From contig JAODUP010000468.1 of the NCBI GenBank assembly GCA_025642065.1, positions 177,501-241,500 of the forward strand: a DNA stretch of 64,000 bases, in the 5' to 3' direction. Below, one piece after another: positions 37,660-48,317 of this stretch. Both the position numbers and the translations under genes were made by a program. Position 1 is the stretch's first letter; each line of letters begins with the position of its first letter. The DNA is from Paralvinella palmiformis. Taxonomy: Eukaryota; Annelida; Polychaeta; Terebellida; Alvinellidae. The notes below the pieces were generated by a model that did no database searches, was not told where the DNA came from, and saw only the letters and a program-made list of their open reading frames with translations.

Positions 37660-37695
<36 letters not shown>

Positions 37696-37724
37696 TATAT
37701 ATATATACACGCACGCACGCACGC

Positions 37725-37760
<36 letters not shown>
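37655..37760. repeat. Compound microsatellite (CA)(TA)(CG/CA)(TA)
   Basis: CA, TA, ACGC and TA blocks, read directly. The open frame through it is low complexity. Confidence 0.93.
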
Positions 37761-37761
<1 letters not shown>

Positions 37762-39354
37762 GTTAGTGATATATCATCTAGTTATATTATTTATGGAGAC
37801 TGGATTATATTTTTTTATCAGGATACATTGTCTTAATATTATATTCTCAGCTGTTATAAAGTCACTCAAAATGCATAATCTACAGCGCTAAGCAGGGTCG
37901 TGTCCCGAATTGCTTTTTGCGTGATTTCTTTTATTGTCGTGAAACAACATGAATCAAGTAAACGTGTTAGACCAGTGTTTTCGTGCAAAAAGTGATTGTT
38001 TGAACTGACTAAAAACATGTCCAGAATAAGTTTTATCTGTGTCCAACGGTTGAACTTTAGGCTAACAATGTATAAGCAGCCACGCCGCCCAGAGAGAGGC
38101 CAGTCTCGGGGTTGTGAAATTAAGCTACGGGTCTCTGCAAATATTTTTAAGCGCAGATTCTAAAACTTAGCAATAGACATTCGAGTTCTATCTCGACGTA
38201 TTTTATATTTTTAAACTTTTGATTAGTTAATTTAATAAATTAGCGTGGTGAAATATTACCGGACTTTGTGTTAATCAATTGCTTAAAAGTAACCAAGAAC
38301 AGAACCTGTTTAAAAAACGTGGAGCAGTGGCAGTTTAGACGATTGGGACGAATCCGTCGAGGTCGAAACGTTGATTGGGATGAAGTTTCAAGGAACCCAA
38401 AATTGTGGAAGGCGATAGTAACCGGAAGTGTATTTCTGCAACGTTATGGGTAATTTAAGCTGTGAGTTGACATATGTTGGTTGTTTATAAACCGTTTAGA
38501 ATTGTTGACGCAACGCAAATATGCAGGTTCGCAGTTCAGTTTTAATACTCTACTTTTGTTTGGCAGGATCAAGGCTAGGATAAATTTAAAATACGTTGTG
38601 AGACATAACGAGCAATGTGTTTTTATAACTGTCATTGATTGAGTCCACCGTCACACTTAGATCTACACTAACACTGCCTTGTCATTAAATTATTATTTGA
38701 CAAGTGCTTTTAAATGGGAGTAAGTAAAATGACGCGTCAAATGAAAGTAGTTTTTGTTTTCCTTGTGGTTGCCTTAATATTTCACGTAATAACTACAAAT
38801 TAAACAACTAAATAGAATGCATATAGTTCTATCCCTTAATCTAATTTGTTTTGAAATCAGAGATATAATTGTTAAATTACGAGACGTCAAAAAACGGCCA
38901 GAAATGAAGCACAAGCGATTTTTTGACAAAATGGTCAAGAAATAGGGTCTGTTTAACCTCTGCGCACGGCCATGGCAATACCTATTGACAAACGAAGCTA
39001 GCCATGTTGTTGCCAATATTCCACTCTTTCTAAATATGTTGGTTATCCTATAAAAATACGAAACTAACCTAGCCTGCGATCACTTTTAAATCTAAACCAC
39101 AATAATAAATCTATTAATAATTGAGCTAGACAAGGGAAACCACAACTATGATAAAGCTAGAATGTTATCTATTTAATGGTATAATTTGTGTTTTTGATGC
39201 GAAACTATCTGTGCTGCGCACTAGAAAAACGCAGAGGTCCTGGAGCGCCGAATCTCGTAAATTCCCACAGCGTCATATCAGCATGTTTAAATTGTTATAC
39301 AATCTGATCAAATCTATGCCTAATTTAGCCAGTCCATGCTATATTAATTATTAT
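37761..39354. other. Intergenic, no gene recognised
   Basis: The plus-strand frame at 38268-38453 has a basic stretch (QFRRLGRIRRGRNVDWDEV) that I could not assign. No splice-consistent partner was seen. Confidence 0.45.
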
Positions 39355-39436
39355 GTATGATGATGATGATTGATGTTTTACGGCCACTTTTGTGCACATG
39401 GTAGACTAAATGGGCCGAGCGACCTCCAAAGGTAAT
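39355..39436 (-). mobile_element. SINE A, 3' end only
   Basis: On the minus strand it carries GGTCGCTCGGCCCATTTAGT, then TGTGCACAAAAGTGGCCGTA and CATCAATCATCATC, which is the tail of the element at 45197-45386. The tRNA head is missing. Confidence 0.75.
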
Positions 39437-39729
39437 GAGGCGAATATATTATGTACGATATATGCATAATAATATACATAGAAATTAACATCTGTTTAAA
39501 AAATTTAGTTATTTTTTTTTTTTCCAGCCTAAGATAAAACACTGAAAAAAAATTTGGGTCATAAAGTTGTGTTCATGGTTATTTGCAATTCAGTTTGTTA
39601 GATGTACATAAAACAATTGATGCATGGTTAGACCATGGATTATGTCCAACATTAAAATTGCATCAATGCAACGTTGTCTTTTCCATTGGATTTGTCCGTC
39701 TTGCTTGAAAAATAATTAAGCTGACCTGG

Positions 39730-40642
39730 CCATTAAGCCGAGGACAGTTTTTAGGCCTAAAATATTATGATTTATGGTATTACCGTCCAATAACCCGACC
39801 TAAAAATCTGAATCATTCCCTGCAGTATTTTCAGGTGACGTTTTGAACGCAGGAAATAATTTAGTTTTCATAATTCGTTATTTGTACCAATGTGTTTTGT
39901 ATACTGTCAATAGATCAAGGCAAATTATAACCATCGTTTACACAAACTATAAGTGTATATGTAGCACCTCAAACTTAAATTAACGGCGTGATTAAACATT
40001 CAATGAACTGTATATGAAGTGAATGACTTAGAAGTAATTAAACATATTGTCAATTACTACTGAGCCTTTGATGGTACGTTTTGGTCACTAACACGGCAAT
40101 AACCAAGACAATGTAAATTACTGGTATATGAGGTTAGCTAGTAACTATAACTCTCTATTGAAAATAAATTAATTAATCAGTAATTACTCCGTTATTAGTA
40201 TAAATTTACCCATACAAAATATGTATATGGGCGCACCATAATATCTATGCCGCCAAACGAATGAGATACGACGCTCTTGGGTACGAGTTCTCTTGTTACT
40301 GATGCTGCCTTCGTGAAATGCACTACTGAGTCAAACAACATTTATCCATAATTACAAAAATAAGATAATTCTACATATAAATAATGATTTTATTATAAAG
40401 CCATGTATAATTATCATCAACTTGTTTTACGTCTATTTTCACTTCATAACTGTATGATTTTAAATAAAAATTGATGTCTGTTTGCTTCTGGATCTAGACT
40501 AGTCACTAGCATTTAGCCGGCTGCTAACACACTGAATTTTTTCTCCCGTTGACTGCATTTCTTGACACTGAAATAGCAATTAAGAAATTAAGCCGACCCC
40601 CAAAATAAGGGTCAAAATGTTGACACAGTCTCAGCTTAATGG
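39730..40642 (-). mobile_element. 0.92-kb element with CCATTAAGCCGAG ends, copy 2
   Basis: One end reads CCATTAAGCCGAG and the other, reverse-complemented, CCATTAAGCTGAG, so the inverted termini are intact. The element matches copy 1 (29040-29964) in opposite orientation over its whole length. Near 40590-40642 the end folds as AATTAAGCCGAC against the terminal AGCTTAATGG. No open frame is retained, and mobilisation would need a transposase from elsewhere. Confidence 0.88.
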
Positions 40643-42698
40643 CTGGGACTTACGGTATATAATTGCATTCTAATCATAAAACATACTGTATTGTGGTTAA
40701 TTTCTTTATCAAATGCATAACAGCAGAACACCTGAACTTCTTTTTCATTGTATGTCAATTTTAACTGTTTTTATATATCTGTGGATTAAAAATATATTCA
40801 TTGGACCTTACAGTGGTCATTTTCTACCCTACTGATGTATATATTTCCTAAATAATGTAAGAAAACCATGTCAAATTATATATTTACTGATTAGTCTCTG
40901 CAAGACCTATCTAATGAAACAAAAACGGATGTTCTTTGACTAATTTGAGAATTTCATAATTTCTCACTTTGGACCACCCTGAAACTTGCTGATTGGTGTT
41001 TGGGCAATTTTGCAGCCTTATTTCTAAAAAATATAATAACTTGATACATATTTCTTTCTTTTTATGTATTATACATAAATATTACATTACACAAATGATG
41101 AAAACGGGTCATTGGTACAATTATTTGGTGATTTATGACGTTCATAAACCTTCACCTCTGGCAGTAGTGCATTTCTGGAATTAGATTTCTGACCTGTCAA
41201 ATAAGTAGCAATATTTTGGGGCATATTTTAGCTGATTACTCAATAATTTTAAAAGATAGACCCATTAAACTATATATTGTTTTGTTAATTATGACAAGGC
41301 CTAGCCAATGAAGCTCTATAACCATTTTGAAAAAAATTACCCCCTTCCCTAGCCTTGGCTTGGGCTTGGACTTACAAACCGTTGGCTTGTGATTGTCACA
41401 GCAGTGATTTTCACAGTGAACCATCATGATTGTCTCTGATTAATTTAGGACTTCCTTAGAAATGAGACACTACTAATGTCTACTCGAGTAGAAATTGGTA
41501 TTTTTGGACACTACCAGAATTCGGACACTTCATTACAAATTCATTTGAGGCACACAGAAATTAATGACATATTCACATAAAGTAGTAATGTTCAACACAA
41601 TGAAATCCATGAAAATTAAAAACTGTTTCGTGTACCACTCTGTTAAGGTATAAAACAATTTTAATTACCCCGATTGTTCAGCGTGAGAGACGTTTCTTGG
41701 TCTTACACAGTAGTAGTAAGAAGCAAGGCTTCATTTGAATCATCTCACAGTCTGTTGTTACTCCTATTTTGTGTGTTTTGGGCCAAAACATATTGACACA
41801 TCTCAAAGGCAATCTGATTCATTGAAGGTGTGTGAATACTGCAATGCGAATTAAACGTACCTTTCAGTTATCGAACACCACCCTAAATTTACAATAAATA
41901 CAGTGAAGTTGAATAGAGTTCAATGACATAATATTAATTAAAGAAATAATGAATAACAGAATAAATTGCATGCATAGACACAATATATTATTTGATAATT
42001 AACAAATTCACTTTATTATATCCAAGACCCGACCCCAAAACTATCATCAGAAAGATGAACAAGTACCAAATTGTGATTAGTGTCATTCTAGTTGTGGGGA
42101 CTTAATGTCCTTGTATTTTATTTAAATAGTATATGACATTCATTAATAGTTCCTGTGGTTGTTTTCTCAAATTTGCAATATGTTAAAAAAAATACTGATG
42201 TGTCCAAATTCTTCCTTGTTACCCATGCTTCTCTTTCAGAAAATTTATGGTGCCAAAAAATATATAATCAAGAAAGAAATGCACATTTATGGGAAGCTTG
42301 AAGTTGGATAACTGTTTTAAAATGGATTCTACTTTTCTAATACAAAAACATACAATTTGGTTGTTAATTATGTGTTAAGTGTCCGAAAACTGCCATATCT
42401 ACTCTAAACATAGGCTTTAAGAAGAACTTTATGCACATTTTGATTATTTATACTTAATCTGCACCAACATCCCATTAATAAGTAGGTTTATTTACAAGAT
42501 GATTAGTGATAATTTATGGCTGTGGCTATTAATGCCTATTGGTCTGGAACCGGACATACACCAAAGTAGCTATAGCTCTGACACTTCAACTGTGCATGTG
42601 CAGCTTGCTGAATATCCAGTAGAATATCACACATTGGACACCAGGGTTGGGTTTCTGAGATTGGGTATTTTTGATTAGGAATGTTATATACAATTATA
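40643..42698. other. Intergenic, no gene recognised
   Basis: AT-rich sequence with several short unsupported frames, such as 40993-41184 and 41236-41427. No repeat pair was recognised. Confidence 0.5.
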
Positions 42699-43617
42699 TT
42701 TATTTGATCTGAATGGCTATACGTATGGATACGGATGAATAGCCTTGGAGACTATATGGACGAATAGAGTAGGCCGGTACCCAGGCTATTTGTCTGGACC
42801 AATTTCTCACCAGAGTTCAATTCAAATTCGCACAGGTGGCACAACGGAGATGGATGAACTAGCAGTCAAACATGAGTTTGCTGATTTTAACAGTTTATTG
42901 GCAGCTGCTGCACATTTTGAAAAAATTAATTTTGAACATTTATACAGAAAAGATAGTAGAACAGTTGAATCAGATATCAACAGGAATACAAGGGAAAGAA
43001 AACAAGTCATCCATAAATTATGCAAACATAACCTATGCTTGCGTGCATGGTGGTAAAACATACAAGAATCAGTTGAAGGGAATGCTACCTACAATATGAC
43101 TTGACTAACGCTCCTTTATGTTAGAAAAGTAGTAGTGGTGAACTTGTGCGACAGACAGCAAACGGAAATTACATATTGTTTTGGTTTTCGTATTGTGCTA
43201 TATTTGTACAAAAAAGGAAATGGACAAGTAAATTAAAAACAAGGCTACAAACGTGGGCAGTACTCCCATCTGTACTGAATAAATAGCTCTTATTGTGTCA
43301 GTGACATAATTATAAATGCTATACTGGCCGGCTCACCAGTTGAATGCACGAATAAAAGCTGCAAAAATAGTTGCTAAATAAACATACTTTCTTAATCCTT
43401 AGTGTAGCACTTAACATTTGTGAGGAGGTAGAAGTGCCCGCTACATCTAACAATCTGTCCGGTGTAACAGCATACATATGTGCTATGTCCCACTATTTTT
43501 CTGGACAAATAATGTATAGACAAACATGAGCCATTTGTCGGTGTCCAGACGAATAACCTATAGTCAATTTCGGGCCATATGTCTGTATCCAGATGAATAG
43601 CCACAGCTTTATTTGAT
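42699..43617 (+). mobile_element. Small Mutator-like (MULE) element with 10-bp target duplication
   Basis: TTTATTTGAT occurs at 42699-42708 and again at 43608-43617. Between them the left end reads CTGAATGGCTATACGTATGG and the reverse complement of the right end reads GCTGTGGCTATTCATCTGG, so the element has related inverted ends. The motif GGCTATTTGTCTGGAC recurs inward at about 42782-42798, and its inverse at about 43540-43560. Target duplications of 9-11 bp are the hallmark of Mutator-like elements. The interior carries a FAR1/ZSWIM3-like domain remnant (42850-43099), which is consistent with that class. The element is about 900 bp and lacks a catalytic domain. Confidence 0.78.
42850..43099 (+). 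pseudogene. FAR1/ZSWIM3-like N-terminal domain remnant inside the MULE
   Basis: From the ATG at 42850 the frame carries EFADFNSLLAAAAHFEKINF and YRKDSRTVES. It continues in another frame with YACVHGGKTYKNQLKG and stops at 43097-43099. This is the layout of the FAR1-type DNA-binding domain at the start of many MULE transposases and of animal ZSWIM1/ZSWIM3 proteins (F..F......F....F..RDSRT ... Y.C.HGGK). A one-step frame change near 43000 separates the halves. No DDE catalytic domain or SWIM finger follows. I judge it a broken transposase fragment captured in a small element, with a spliced short protein as the less likely alternative. Confidence 0.65.
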
Positions 43618-43625
43618 ATGTTTAA

Positions 43626-44638
43626 TAGACCAATTCAATTACCCCTTGCTCCACCATGCAGCTAAATTTCACACTACGGTCTCAGGTTAGAAGTCCAGGA
43701 ACCACTGTGTTGCATAGCGATTTACGCATGTAGTGGCTGATAAATGTCTTATTGAAAACCTGTATTTAAGCTATTTATTGCTGTATTTGGATATAGTCCA
43801 TTAAGGGTATGTAATCTCCAGATCATAATTTTGCATTTAATAGGAATGGCATAGATTTCACCCAGTAGATATATGCCACTAAACTAAGTAACGTTCAGCG
43901 TGATTGTCCGGCCTGTCTAGTTCAAACTTATTATTTGTAGAACCTTTGCCATCTGACATGACGATGTGAATGGATAAAATCAGTGATCACATAGATTATA
44001 ATTCAATGGTTGATTATTATTACTGTAGCATCAGTATTTATGCATGATATCTTGTATTGAAAGTGAACTGTTTCTTTCCTTCTGAATCACCCATTTGTGC
44101 AATGTTTACTACATGTAAATCAAGGGTGTTAATACTCTAATGTAATAAAAAATAATATAATATTTAATAATATACAGTTGATAAATATATGATTGGTTCC
44201 CAGGTACAAGTTAAAATAATATTTCCAAAACTCCACATTAAACATTTAAAAAATCTTCATTAAAATCAATCTACATTCAGATAAAAGTTTAATTTTAAAA
44301 TGATTGATTTAATCCATTCAAACACATGCTAAAAATCCCCTATGAGTCAACATGAATAATGAAGGCTTAGTTGTGTCATTCATCTGGAAAGATCTGTCTG
44401 CCGAATCATTGCGTTATATCCTGATAAATATTGTGTCAAATCCTTTGGAAAGACACGATCGTTCAGCTGAAATACTAGCCTCAGTCTCCATGTAATATGA
44501 AATAATTTGCTGAAAGATTTCTAGTATTTACCGTTAGTGAAAATTTGCCATCCCCTATTAACAGTGGGCACCATAGCTGTTTCTAACACAAGACCACAGT
44601 CCGTAAATGATGCAACACATTTCGCCTGGATCGGTCTA
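43626..44638. mobile_element. 1.0-kb TAGACC-ended element, copy 1
   Basis: The segment matches 54284-55281 in direct orientation throughout, for example CACACTACGGTCTC, GTAATCTCCAGATCATAATT and ATTTGCCATCCCCTATTAAC. The left end TAGACCAATTCA and the reverse complement of the right end, TAGACCGATCCA, form a short inverted terminus. It starts 9 bp after the MULE target duplication. No frame is retained. It is probably a non-autonomous DNA transposon of unassigned superfamily. Confidence 0.82.
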
Positions 44639-45182
44639 CTAACATGTTCATTCATCACTTGTTGATAGTTCATTATTTCACTTCAGTTCACATCTAAATC
44701 TTGCATGACATTTCTATATAGCATTGTAGCCAAATATTATTAACACTTTATGCATATTAACATTCAGTTAACATAAAAAGCTGCTATATTATCAAATTCC
44801 AAGACATCTAACCTATCAATGCAATGTAATGTGATAACATTACAAAGCAAACACCACATTCTATTTTGCTCCTAAAACCTTCACAAGCACATAGACTATA
44901 TTCTGCATAGAGATCTTCCATACACCTGATATAGTTGGTATTAAACGATCATATATGACACCAAGATACAACTCTCGGTAACAGGCAGAAGAAGCAGGTG
45001 CATCCTTATAATATTCAATCAGTTGACCCACACATGACAATCATACTTGATACTTAAGTTGCTATAGACAATAGAGAAATGGTTAATTATTATGGCCACT
45101 TAATTAGGAAGCAGAGACGAGCCTTTGATGGGAGAGATGTTTAGGTTATAACCTTAAAACATCCTATGTCTTTGTGGGATAT
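44639..45182. other. Intergenic, no gene recognised
   Basis: AT-rich. No frame, tRNA-like block or repeat partner was recognised. Confidence 0.5.
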
Positions 45183-45400
45183 TGTGCTATTGAATAGGGG
45201 TGCCTCCATAGTCTAGTGGTAGCGTGCTGGACCACAGATCACTACCACCCGTGTTCGAATCCCGGCATGGGCATATCTGAAGGTTGTTTCGTCTTACACT
45301 TCGTCTCATTACCTTTGGAAGTCGCTCGGCCCATTTAGCCTACCTTGTGCACAAAAGTGGCCATAAAACATCAATCATCATCATCATGTGCTATTGAATA
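45183..45400 (+). mobile_element. tRNA-derived SINE A, full length, with perfect 14-bp target duplication
   Basis: TGTGCTATTGAATA occurs at 45183-45196 and 45387-45400, exactly flanking a 190-bp element. The tRNA-like head has TAGTCTAGTGGTAGCGTGC (A box) and GTGTTCGAATCCC (B box). The body carries GTCGCTCGGCCCATTTAGCC and TGTGCACAAAAGTGGCCATA, and the tail is CATCAATCATCATCATCA. The long exact duplication is the signature of LINE-type target-primed insertion and indicates a young copy. The acceptor stem pairs only in part, so it is not a tRNA gene. Confidence 0.93.
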
Positions 45401-46897
45401 CACTGCTATTTGTGTATTCAGTGTTAAATGTAGATATTAATTCATATGTTAACATTCAAAATCTGAGAGAAACTGATTAAGTCATGCTAATTATACAAAG
45501 CCTACATTCACATTTAATTATACCTTCAAGTTTTCCTGTCAGAAAGCTGTTTCTGACAATTTTGATGTACGAAAGGTATTTCTGACAAAACACGGTTTTT
45601 CCTGTCTTGTCAAAAACCTGGCAAGTTAAGAATTTACTAAAGCTCCTGCACTGCCAGACACTTTATGAATTTAGGGAAATGGCCTGTCCACATGTACGTT
45701 ATATACCTCACAAAAACTGGAAACCTGAAATGTGCTGGATCAATAGCTATAAAATTGCGCTTACCAATTCCGTACCTATAGCCACTTCATAATTTTAAAT
45801 AATTTAAGCTTTTTTATTCTTAATTAACATTTAATAAAGGTGACTTAACCCCAAGAGGGTGATATTTCCTGCCATGCTTCAGTGTTTATTTAAATATAAT
45901 TCCAAACAGTAAAACAAATTAGGGTGGCAAATGATGGGTTTTAGTTGGCAGATTTGCCATTGTGATAGTTTCCCTAAACTATTTTAAGATTATTTGCATT
46001 TAAAGTTTCCAGTGTACTGAAACCGACTTTTATTCATGTAATCAGATTTTGATTAAACTTGTATATGATAATATTTTTTTTATAACTTTTATTACATTTT
46101 CTGTTCATAAGTTGCCTAGAAAAGGAGAAAATAGTATTAGCCAGCTCCATCCAAATAATGCACAACTATGCTATAATGATGAACTTGTGCAACCTTTTAT
46201 TAAAAATATTAAAGTATCAGTTATTAATACTGTTATTTATTTATTTATTTTATGGATGGCATTACAATAAAGACACATAAAATTTAGGTGATTGATTAAA
46301 CCGTTTCTTTCTAAAATTGTAATATTTCTCGCTTCCAGAGTCACTTCAGAACACATGAAACTAAAATTATTTTCGGTGAATGCTAAAATGTTTTCTGTGT
46401 TGTTTTGGTTCACAATTGCACTTTTTACTTTGATTTTACTTGGATGTTTATGAATGATGAACACTGGTTTGACCAGAATTACACTCTTTGTATTACATTT
46501 TTTCAAGAGACCCCATAAGCATTGACTATAACACAGATTCCAATAAATCTATAAGAAAGCAGCACCTCACGGTGTGTATGTTAAATGTTATAATAGAAAA
46601 ATATAAATAATACCACAACATTACATCCCTAATTACAAATCTGAAATTGGAATTTTAAGTTTTTATTAGTTATCAATATAAAGTACATAAGAACAAATGG
46701 ATTATATTGCTGATACAGTCTTTTTGATTATTATATTTCTTTAAACCTATGATTAATTTCTAGGTTTAAAGCTATCACAGCTCCTCATTATCATAATGTA
46801 TATACAGGTTATGTTCTCTTGTTAGGAAAAACAATAGTCTTTCAGTTGATGTAAAATTATATCACACATGTCATGTTAGTAATTCCTTATTTTTCAG
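45401..46897. other. Region upstream of MPPE1
   Basis: A fragment at 45540-45612 (GTTTCTGACAA, CGGTTTTTCCTGTC) resembles the transposon at 49656-50562. Any 5' non-coding exon and the MPPE1 promoter should lie here or further upstream, but neither could be located. Short frames at 46049-46270 and 46237-46506 are unsupported. Confidence 0.5.
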
Positions 46898-46903
46898 CAC
46901 ATC

Positions 46904-46939
46904 ATGGCCTTCTTGCAACCCAGCACAATGTTATCATGA
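46904..46939 (+). promoter_or_regulatory. Short upstream ORF overlapping the MPPE1 start (ATGATG/TGA)
   Basis: If the acceptor at 46896-46897 is used, the mRNA would contain an 11-codon upstream frame, [11 protein letters not shown]. Its TGA (37-39 of 469xx) overlaps the MPPE1 ATG at 46936. Such an arrangement can lower translation or permit reinitiation. Use of the acceptor and the biological effect are inferred. Confidence 0.4.
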
Positions 46940-47192
46940 TGAAACTGTTGACAGCCAGGATGTCCCTGAAGCCTTGGCTGAGTTTAGTAATTCTCATCAG
47001 TGGACTATTTATATACAATGAATTCTTAGTCTACTACCTAGTTCTACTGCAGTGTTCATGGCCAAAACTTGACTCAGGAATGCTTGACCTTGGTGTTGGT
47101 ACACAGCATCATGGTGAAGTGAAGGCACTGATTCTAGCGGACACACACCTCCTCGGATCACGGGATGGTCACTGGTTCGATAAATTGAGAAG
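46936..47192 (+). CDS. MPPE1: MPPE1 coding exon 1 of 8
   Basis: Residues 1-86 (partial). It carries the signal anchor, [15 protein letters not shown] and the first metal motif ILADTHLLG. It ends AGAAG|GTAAGA. The exon probably begins at 46898 after TTTTTCAG. Confidence 0.94.
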
Positions 47193-48249
47193 GTAAGAGA
47201 TTCTCAGTTGTTTTCTCGCCCATCCCAAATTACCCGTCATATTCTATTTCTAGATTGGACATGTTTCTTGTTTGCTTGTGAAGGGAGAATTACTAGCATG
47301 GATAATTTTGCATTATAAATCTGTATATGGGACAAATTTACTGCATTTCTGTTATGAAATATTCTCAATTAAATATTTTTAGATCTTGTTTATTATAGAT
47401 AATTGGAAATTGAAGTGTATTGTGCCAGCATGAAAACATTATATTCCTGAAATCATTAGTTTTAGACTGCTTGACAACACATATATGTACCCACACACAT
47501 ACATAAGAAACCTACTGTAATGTGTGAAAATCGGGGCTATTGATCATGGTTCAGCAGTTGAAGTTCTAAATTTTTAGCAAGATTGTGGTATGCTTCTTAA
47601 GGATTGTTAGTTGAGAATTAATAAAGGTTTCAAGAACAGGGAAATTGGCAGAAACAACTGATTTGAAAAATACAATCAAGTTTATTTAGTTGATATTCAC
47701 ATAGCACAAACCATAACATCAAAACCGAGTTTATAGGGCTGCATTAATTTATCAGCCAGTCAGTAATCATTTGCGATTAGGTGCACTACAATGTTGAATT
47801 CAATAGTCCAAGTCTGTATGTCCTCTCAGCATCCTGTAACAGATAACCAAGTCTGCTGCCTTGGCCACACCAAGTCGGCTTCGGAGTTTGCTGTGCACAA
47901 GTCCAAAGGTTGAAAACACTCTCTCATTTGAAGTAAAAGATCTTCAAAAATCAATTGTTTGATGTGGGCTAAGAGGTAGATGCTAACCAAGCAGAACAAC
48001 CAATGAAATAAGTAATTAATTGCCAATTTTTACTGAAATACTCAGATCACTTCTGCCAAAATTATGGCAGAAACCTATTTGAAAAATTGTAATTTGTATT
48101 TTTCACTTGTGATGATATTGTTTATGTAGATCACATGGTTGACTTGGTAATTTTCATGCACTATTTTTCAACTAATGGTAATTTAAAAAAACTTTAAATA
48201 AATATTGTTTGTGATGTAATGCAGTTAGAATCATATTGCTTGTAGATAT

Positions 48250-48317
<68 letters not shown>

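Noticed and set aside
38268..38453. Basic plus-strand frame with RRLGRIRRGRN
   Set aside because: No family resemblance, no splice partner and a length expected by chance; left as unassigned.
42822..43061. Minus-strand frame inside the Mutator-like element
   Set aside because: It is a shadow of the FAR1-like frame on the plus strand.
45197..45270. tRNA gene
   Set aside because: A and B boxes are present, but the acceptor stem pairs only in part, a SINE body follows and target duplications flank the whole 190-bp unit.
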